Shown here: piece after piece, positions 6,226 to 10,908 of the stretch
Position numbering within the stretch: position 1 is the stretch's first letter
How the letters are laid out: each line of letters starts with the position of its first letter
Source: Candidatus Moranbacteria bacterium UBA2282
GTDB taxonomy: Bacteria > Patescibacteriota > Minisyncoccia > Moranbacterales > UBA2206
DNA: 13,677 nucleotides
Assembly (NCBI GenBank): GCA_002345745.1
Contig: DDWQ01000022.1
Span: 1 to 13,677, forward strand
Reading direction: 5' to 3'
Notes under the pieces: generated by a model
Seen by the model: only the letters and a program-made list of their open reading frames with translations
Told to the model about the DNA's origin: nothing
The model's database searches: none
Position numbers and translations under genes: made by a program

Positions 6226-8136
6226 ATGTCACTTTCTGAAATAAAAAATAAATTATATAAAAAAGAACTTGATAAAAATTTAACACAGCATGATGAAAGT
6301 GAATTTGATGCTAGAGTTGATTCTGTCGATGAGAAAAAAGCAATGGTTGCTAGAGTTGGTGATGACTGGATGGCAGGAGAAAGCTATTTAAATGAGAAAA
6401 AGAAAAGCGCACTTAAAGTATTGGGCATTTCATTGGGAGTGATCATTGGTATTTTGGCGATACTTGTGGCAGTTTATCAAATACGCAAATCCGCCTTTAA
6501 CGAGAGCAGGGTTACAGTTTCAATTGATGGTCCGATGGAAGTCAAAAGTGGCAAGTTGTTAACTTATGAAATAGCATATAATAATAATAATCGAGGAACA
6601 TTGAAGAACGCAGTTTTGAGAATAAATCATCCAGTTAGCTTTAAGCCAGAGGAAAGCACTCAATATAGAGAGGAAAGTCCAACAGTGAGTCTGGTTGATT
6701 TAGGTGATCTTCCAGGGTATGCAACTGGAAAAATTGTTTTTGGTGGAAGGGTGTATGCTCCAAAAGGCACATTGATGTATATAAAGAATAATTTTACTTA
6801 TACTCCGAATAATTTTAATAGTCAGTTCAGTGCAAACTCTCAATTGGGAATTAATGTTATCTCCTCTCCCATCACTTTTGAGGTTATGGGACCACAAAAT
6901 TTGGCTAACGGCGATTCACTTGATTATCAGATAACTTACAAGAACGACGGAGAAGATGATTTTGAAAATATTCGCATCAAAGCAGATTTTCAAGATGGGT
7001 TTACTTTTTCAAGGGCCTCAACTCCACCTGCGGAAGGGAACAATACTTGGTATATTGGACATCTTTCAGTTGGAGAAGAAGGAAAAATCATTATTAGTGG
7101 TAAACTGCAGGGTCAAGAAAACAGTATTAAAAAATTTGTAGCACATATTGGAACAATAAACCAAGATCAATTTATGAGCTATAATGAAGAACAAATATCT
7201 ACGCGAATTGTGGCGTCACCACTGACAATAGCACAAACTGTTAATGGTATGACTGATTTTGTGGCTAATGCTGGTGATGAGCTAAAATTTGAAATACAGT
7301 ATAAAAATAATGGTGATGTTGGGTTAAGAGATGTTATTGTGAAAGAAACTCTGGACAGTCCTATTCTGGATTATGGAACATTGGTTATGGATGGGGGATC
7401 ATTTAACACTGATAATAAAACTATAGAATGGAAGGCTGTGGATTACCCAGAGCTTGCTAATCTTGCTGTTGGTCAGACAGGCAAGATACAGTTTTCTATT
7501 AAAGTTAAAAATATCATCCCAATACAAACTAGTAATGATAAAAATTTTGTAATTTCAAGCATAGCAAAAATAGATAGCCCAGATGTCGCTACACCAATTG
7601 AAATGAATAAAATAATTGCTGGTAATAAGATAGACATAAAATTAAAATCCAAATTAATTCTAGCTGTGACTGGGTACTATACCGATTCTCTAATAGAAAA
7701 TACTGGTCCAATTCCTCCAATTATTGGAGAAGAGACTAGCTATACTATGCATCTTAAAATTGGAAATGTTTCCAACGACATAACAGATGCTAAAGTGGAT
7801 GTTGTTTTGCCAACTGGTGCTATTGCAACCGGAAAAATATATCCAACAGATGCAAAATTAGATTATAATGAAAGGACTAATGCTCTGACTTGGAATGTGG
7901 GAAATATGAAAGTAGGTGAAGGCATTCTAACTCCTTTGAGAGAAGTTGCTTTTCAAATAAAAATAAAACCAGCGCCAAATCAAGCTGGTCAAGTTGTGGA
8001 TCTAATAAATAGTGCTATTTTTTCAGCCAAAGATTCATTTACCGGCCAGACACTAAGTGCTAATTCAGAAAGTAAAAATACGATGTTACGAGAAGATCAG
8101 ACCATAAGTCAGTTGGGTTGGAAAGTGAGTGAATAG
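6226..8136 (+). CDS. Single-pass surface protein with DUF11-like beta-sandwich repeats
   Basis: 636 aa. Residues 1-60 are charged and cytoplasmic in style. One hydrophobic helix (about 61-86, rich in Leu/Ile/Val/Gly) is followed by Arg-Lys. The remaining 550 residues should be outside the cell. This part contains four Ig/DUF11-like modules: about 96-212, 213-331, 332-470 and 471-622. Their recurring signatures are 'V-x-S-G-x-x-L-x-Y-x-I-x-Y-x-N', seen as GKLLTYEIAYNN, GDSLDYQITYKNDGE, GDELKFEIQYKNNGD and GEETSYTMHLKIGN. Each module later has a 'W-x-(I/V)-G' or 'L-x-x-G' turn (TWYIGHL, LTWNVGNM). There is no sortase motif and no C-terminal anchor, so the N-terminal helix is the anchor. The family is described from cell-surface proteins; the partner is unknown. 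No Shine-Dalgarno is present. tgt begins 34 nt downstream. Confidence 0.85.
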   Translation: MSLSEIKNKLYKKELDKNLTQHDESEFDARVDSVDEKKAMVARVGDDWMAGESYLNEKKKSALKVLGISLGVIIGILAILVAVYQIRKSAFNESRVTVSIDGPMEVKSGKLLTYEIAYNNNNRGTLKNAVLRINHPVSFKPEESTQYREESPTVSLVDLGDLPGYATGKIVFGGRVYAPKGTLMYIKNNFTYTPNNFNSQFSANSQLGINVISSPITFEVMGPQNLANGDSLDYQITYKNDGEDDFENIRIKADFQDGFTFSRASTPPAEGNNTWYIGHLSVGEEGKIIISGKLQGQENSIKKFVAHIGTINQDQFMSYNEEQISTRIVASPLTIAQTVNGMTDFVANAGDELKFEIQYKNNGDVGLRDVIVKETLDSPILDYGTLVMDGGSFNTDNKTIEWKAVDYPELANLAVGQTGKIQFSIKVKNIIPIQTSNDKNFVISSIAKIDSPDVATPIEMNKIIAGNKIDIKLKSKLILAVTGYYTDSLIENTGPIPPIIGEETSYTMHLKIGNVSNDITDAKVDVVLPTGAIATGKIYPTDAKLDYNERTNALTWNVGNMKVGEGILTPLREVAFQIKIKPAPNQAGQVVDLINSAIFSAKDSFTGQTLSANSESKNTMLREDQTISQLGWKVSE

Positions 8137-8170
8137 ACTTATTTCATGACAGAGCTTAACTGTAAAATTT

Positions 8171-9349
8171 ATGAAAAATTATTTCGAGATAATTAAAAAA
8201 AATAAACTTGCCAGAGTTGGAAAACTCAAAACTAAAAACGGAGAAATTAACACTCCGTTTTTTATGCCTGACGCGACGCGGGGATTTGTTAAATTCTTGA
8301 GTAAAAATGATTTGAAGTCGGCAGGAATTTTTCCGATGGTGGTTAATACCTATCATTTGTATCTTCAGCCGGGAATGGAAATAATAAAAAAAGCCGAGGG
8401 TGTGCATAAATTTATGAATTGGGATGGACCATTGCTGTCTGATTCTGGCGGTTATCAAGTTTTTTCTTTGATACACAAAAATTCAAAGATGGGGAAAATC
8501 ACCGAAGACGAGGTTATTTTTAAATCGCCCTTGGATGGTTCAATGTATGTAATCACGCCGGAAAAAGCGATTCAGATTCAATTTGATTTAGGCGTAGATA
8601 TGATGGTTTGTCTTGATGATCCGCCGCCCAATTCATATTCCAAAGAGAAAATAAAAAAAGCTGTTGAGCGAACATTGCGTTGGGCACGTCGGTGCAAGGT
8701 TGAATATGAAAAGCAAATCTTCGAGCGAAAAATTAAAGATGAAAATCGACCGTTGCTGTTTGGCGTAATTCAAGGCGGAGAATATTTAGATTTGCGGAAA
8801 ATGTGCACGGACGGTTTAGTTGAAATTGGTTTTGATGGATATGGATTTGGTGCGCGACATGTTGATAGTGAGGGGAATTTTTTGGCAGAAGTTTTGGCAT
8901 ATACAGCTAGTCTCATTCCGGAAGATTCTTTGCGGTTTGCGTTAGGGGTTGGAACGCCGTATGACATCGTACGTTGCGCCGAGATGGGCTGGGATATGTT
9001 TGATTGCGTAATTCCAACAAGAGAAGGGCGGCATGGCCGATTGTTCATTTGGGATGAACAATCGGAAATTTCAAATTTCATCCGCCGCGGCGGACAAATT
9101 CCAAATAAAATTCAAAATTCAAAATTCAAAATTCAAAATTTTTATCATACTATCAATATTAATAATGAAAAATATAAAGATGATTTTTCTCCGATTGATG
9201 CACATTGCAATTGTGAATTATGCGCCAAGCACACGCGAGCCTATCTGCGGCATATCTTTGCGATGAAGGATCCTTTGGCAATGCGATTGGCTTCAGCGCA
9301 TAATTTGAAGTTTTATATGGAGCTGATGGAAAAGTTGCGAAAGCAATGA
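8171..9349 (+). CDS. tgt: tRNA-guanine transglycosylase, divergent
   Basis: Exchanges guanine at tRNA position 34 for a 7-deazaguanine (preQ1 in typical bacteria). The 392 aa form a TIM barrel. Seen: DSGGYQ with D91 (acid/base); D149 (guanine recognition); GVIQGG (198-203); nucleophile D278 in DMFDCVIPTR; zinc ligands C346, C348, C351 and H377 with the family's spacing. Odd points: the usual GGLAVGE recognition loop is replaced by GARHVDS (227-233), and the Cys that normally follows Asp-Glu in DECTPYP is Pro here (DDPPPN). Residues about 294-326 are an insertion encoded by palindromic and repeated DNA. The catalytic residues are intact, so the enzyme should be active, but the base it inserts is uncertain. 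No Shine-Dalgarno is present; it may be co-transcribed with the preceding surface-protein gene (34-nt gap). Confidence 0.93.
   Translation: MKNYFEIIKKNKLARVGKLKTKNGEINTPFFMPDATRGFVKFLSKNDLKSAGIFPMVVNTYHLYLQPGMEIIKKAEGVHKFMNWDGPLLSDSGGYQVFSLIHKNSKMGKITEDEVIFKSPLDGSMYVITPEKAIQIQFDLGVDMMVCLDDPPPNSYSKEKIKKAVERTLRWARRCKVEYEKQIFERKIKDENRPLLFGVIQGGEYLDLRKMCTDGLVEIGFDGYGFGARHVDSEGNFLAEVLAYTASLIPEDSLRFALGVGTPYDIVRCAEMGWDMFDCVIPTREGRHGRLFIWDEQSEISNFIRRGGQIPNKIQNSKFKIQNFYHTININNEKYKDDFSPIDAHCNCELCAKHTRAYLRHIFAMKDPLAMRLASAHNLKFYMELMEKLRKQ
9037..9065. repeat. Perfect 12-bp inverted repeat inside tgt
   Basis: CCGATTGTTCAT (9037-9048) and ATGAACAATCGG (9054-9065) are exact reverse complements around the 5-nt loop TTGGG. 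It marks the left edge of the inserted segment in tgt. The left arm still encodes the conserved GRLF, so the right arm may have arisen as its copy. Confidence 0.85.
9081..9094. repeat. 14-bp GC-rich palindrome inside tgt
   Basis: TCCGCCGCGGCGGA is a perfect palindrome and by far the most GC-rich spot in the gene. Flanking AAATTTC-type and AAATTCC sequences are themselves partly complementary, so the palindrome sits at the centre of a longer imperfect one (about 9064-9101). It is read as IRRGGQ in the protein. Confidence 0.8.
9107..9139. repeat. AAAATTC heptamer tandem repeat inside tgt
   Basis: Four exact copies of AAAATTC (9107-9134) are followed by AAAATTT at 9135-9141. Four heptamers span 28 nt, so the protein reads the repeat in shifting frames (KIQNSKFKIQNF). 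Gain or loss of a single copy would frameshift tgt; three copies together would not. It forms the right part of the in-frame insertion. Confidence 0.85.
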
Positions 9350-9420
9350 GGATTGTGTAATTTCTCGCATCAGTAGGAGATTCGCAGTGTTTTTTTGGTT
9401 ATTTCTCAATTCTGTCGATG
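9350..9420. other. tgt 3' region, no clear terminator
   Basis: A weak imperfect stem (CGCATC/GATTCG, about 9366-9385) precedes a T run at 9390-9396. It could be a poor terminator, but the pairing is too weak to call. Nothing else is recognisable before the extended -10 element that starts at 9421. Confidence 0.25.
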
Positions 9421-9486
9421 TGGTATAATAAAATTAGTGTTTTGTGGATTGCGTCGTTTCTCAAGAAGATCAGTTTTAGGAGCACT
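9421..9486 (+). promoter_or_regulatory. 66-bp promoter-leader element, copy A
   Basis: Starts with the extended -10 box TGG-TATAAT (9421-9429) and aligns without gaps to copy B at 10802-10867, with 53 of 66 positions identical by my count. The first 28 bases differ at one position only; the middle ten are unrelated. No good -35 is visible. It could drive the ATPase gene with a leader of about 160 nt. The conserved downstream part (TCTCAA-AAG-TCAG-TTT-GGA-CACT) lies in the transcribed leader, so it may act as RNA. Confidence 0.7.
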
Positions 9487-9505
9487 ACTTGACTTGCTCA
9501 GTATA

Positions 9506-9534
9506 TCGGAAATTCCGACGAACTATCGCCGATA
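9506..9534. repeat. Two adjacent palindromes upstream of the ATPase promoter
   Basis: TCGGAAATTCCGA (9506-9518) and TATCGCCGATA (9524-9534) are perfect odd-length palindromes separated by five bases. In addition TATCGG (9504-9509) is complementary to CCGATA (9529-9534), so the segment can fold in two ways. They end 11 bases before the -35 at 9546, a place where an activator or repressor could bind. No family of regulator is indicated. Confidence 0.5.
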
Positions 9535-9545
9535 ATAAGGAAAAC

Positions 9546-9574
9546 TTGACAAAAACAATAAAATAATCTATATT
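9546..9574 (+). promoter_or_regulatory. Near-consensus promoter of the ATPase gene
   Basis: Consensus -35 TTGACA (9546-9551), an exact 17-nt spacer, and -10 TATATT (9569-9574), one base from consensus. Transcription would start near 9581, about 15 nt before the ATG at 9596. This is the strongest sigma-70 type promoter in the window. Confidence 0.8.
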
Positions 9575-9595
9575 TATGGAAATACTAATTCCATA
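9575..9595. promoter_or_regulatory. Inverted repeat between -10 and start codon, likely operator
   Basis: TATGGAA (9575-9581) and TTCCATA (9589-9595) are perfect 7-bp arms separated by 7 bases. The repeat covers the predicted transcription start and touches the start codon, so a bound protein would block initiation. The ATPase itself is a candidate regulator only by proximity. Confidence 0.55.
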
Positions 9596-10765
9596 ATGAG
9601 TCTCAATATGGCAACATTAATTCCAAGATTTTTTACAGCTCCTAAGGAAAGCTTTTTCCTTTTTGGTCCTCGTGGAACAGGGAAATCTACCTGGCTAAAA
9701 GAAAATTATGCCAGCGCTCTTTGGATTGATTTGTTAGATCCGGAAACTTTCCGCCTATATACCGCATATCCAGAACGGCTTAGTGAGTTAGTGCTTGGTA
9801 ATCCGGAAAAGAAAACAGTTGTAATTGATGAGGTTCAGAAAGCACCAGAACTTTTGAATGTGGTTCATTCTTTAATTGAAAAGAAGCTAGGCATTCAATT
9901 TATTCTAACGGGCTCAAGTTCTCGCAAACTAAAAAGATCCGGTGTCGACTTATTGGCTGGCAGGGCTTTGAAAAAATCCTTACATCCATTTATGGCAGCG
10001 GAATTGACGCATGAATTTGATTTTGGCAATTCATTGAAATATGGAATGTTGCCCCTAGTGCTTGAATCTAAAAATAAGCAAGATACTTTGAATTCGTATG
10101 TGGCGCTATATATACAGGAAGAGGTGCAAGCAGAAGGATTAGTTAGAAATATTGGAAATTTTTCACGATTTTTGGAGGCAATCAGTTTTTCACACGGATC
10201 ACTTTTAAATATCAGTAATGTGGCACGTGAGTGCCAAGTGGAAAGAAAAGTTGTGGAAAATTATGTAACAATTCTGGAGGATCTTATGCTTTCACATCGA
10301 ATAGGTGTGTTTTCTAAGCGAGCCAAAAGAGCAACAGTCACTCATTCTAAATTTTATTTTTTTGATGCGGGAGTTTTTCGCTCATTGCGTCCAGCTGGAC
10401 CACTGGATCGTTCGGAAGAAATTGATGGCGCAGCCTTGGAGGGGTTGGTTGCCCAGCATTTGATTGCGTGGAATTCATATCGCGGAGAAAAAACCAGTTT
10501 GTTCTATTGGCGTACTCGCGCCGGTAGTGAAGTTGATTTTGTTGTGTATGGCAAGGATTTTTTTTGGGCAATTGAAGTGAAAAACACCGCAAAAATAAGT
10601 GACAGCGATTTGCGGTCTTTGCAAGCATTCAAAGATGACTATCCGGAAGCCCAGGCCATATTTCTATATCGCGGCAAAGAAAAATTATTGAAAAAAGGCA
10701 TTCATTGCATTCCTTGCGAGCAATTTTTGCAAAAGCTGAATATGAATAAGATTTTCAAGTTGTGA
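9596..10765 (+). CDS. AAA ATPase with DUF4143 nuclease-like domain
   Basis: 389 aa. The N-terminal P-loop ATPase has Walker A GPRGTGKST (24-32), Walker B VVIDEVQ (75-81) and a sensor-like LTGSSSR (104-110). A winged-helix-like segment (about 195-245) follows. The C-terminal DUF4143 part keeps a PD-(D/E)XK-like set: E282, D314 in GSEVDF, and E327-x-K329 in AIEVKN. The family is very common in bacteria and archaea, often mobile and multicopy. Its role is unsettled; regulation and defence-related roles have been suggested. It has its own strong promoter with palindromes and lies between two copies of a 66-bp element, which suggests an inserted cassette. The start could also be the ATG at 9608 (MATLIPRFF); neither has a Shine-Dalgarno. 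Confidence 0.88.
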   Translation: MSLNMATLIPRFFTAPKESFFLFGPRGTGKSTWLKENYASALWIDLLDPETFRLYTAYPERLSELVLGNPEKKTVVIDEVQKAPELLNVVHSLIEKKLGIQFILTGSSSRKLKRSGVDLLAGRALKKSLHPFMAAELTHEFDFGNSLKYGMLPLVLESKNKQDTLNSYVALYIQEEVQAEGLVRNIGNFSRFLEAISFSHGSLLNISNVARECQVERKVVENYVTILEDLMLSHRIGVFSKRAKRATVTHSKFYFFDAGVFRSLRPAGPLDRSEEIDGAALEGLVAQHLIAWNSYRGEKTSLFYWRTRAGSEVDFVVYGKDFFWAIEVKNTAKISDSDLRSLQAFKDDYPEAQAIFLYRGKEKLLKKGIHCIPCEQFLQKLNMNKIFKL

Positions 10766-10770
10766 AAATT

Positions 10771-10797
10771 CGTTAATAATTCGTGACCATTCGTGAT
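10771..10797. repeat. Short-period TTCGTGA repeats after the ATPase
   Basis: CGTTAATAAT, TCGTGACCAT and TCGTGATTGT form three degenerate units with a period of 10 bases. They lie directly upstream of the extended -10 of copy B. TTCGTG at 10780-10785 is 19 nt from the TATAAT and could be a poor -35. No terminator is visible after the ATPase gene. Confidence 0.45.
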
Positions 10798-10801
10798 TGT
10801 A

Positions 10802-10867
10802 TGGTATAATAAAATCAGTGTTTTGTGGACTTCTCCACCTCTCAAAAAGCTCAGCTTTGGGAACACT
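10802..10867 (+). promoter_or_regulatory. 66-bp promoter-leader element, copy B
   Basis: Extended -10 TGG-TATAAT (10802-10810) is followed by the same 66-bp layout as copy A. Here the leader can form two hairpins: GTGGA-CTTC-TCCAC (10825-10838) and AAAGCT-C-AGCTTT (10846-10858). Copy A lacks both pairings. It would drive the beta-helix gene with a leader of about 90 nt. Hairpins in the leader may stabilise the mRNA or affect translation; this is inference. Confidence 0.7.
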
Positions 10868-10908
10868 TAAGATTGAGCTATAAAAAAGTAAAAAATAATT
10901 TAATCCAA

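Noticed and set aside
9107..9139. CRISPR array or origin iterons from the AAAATTC repeats
   Set aside because: The units are 7 bp with no spacers and lie inside the tgt coding region.
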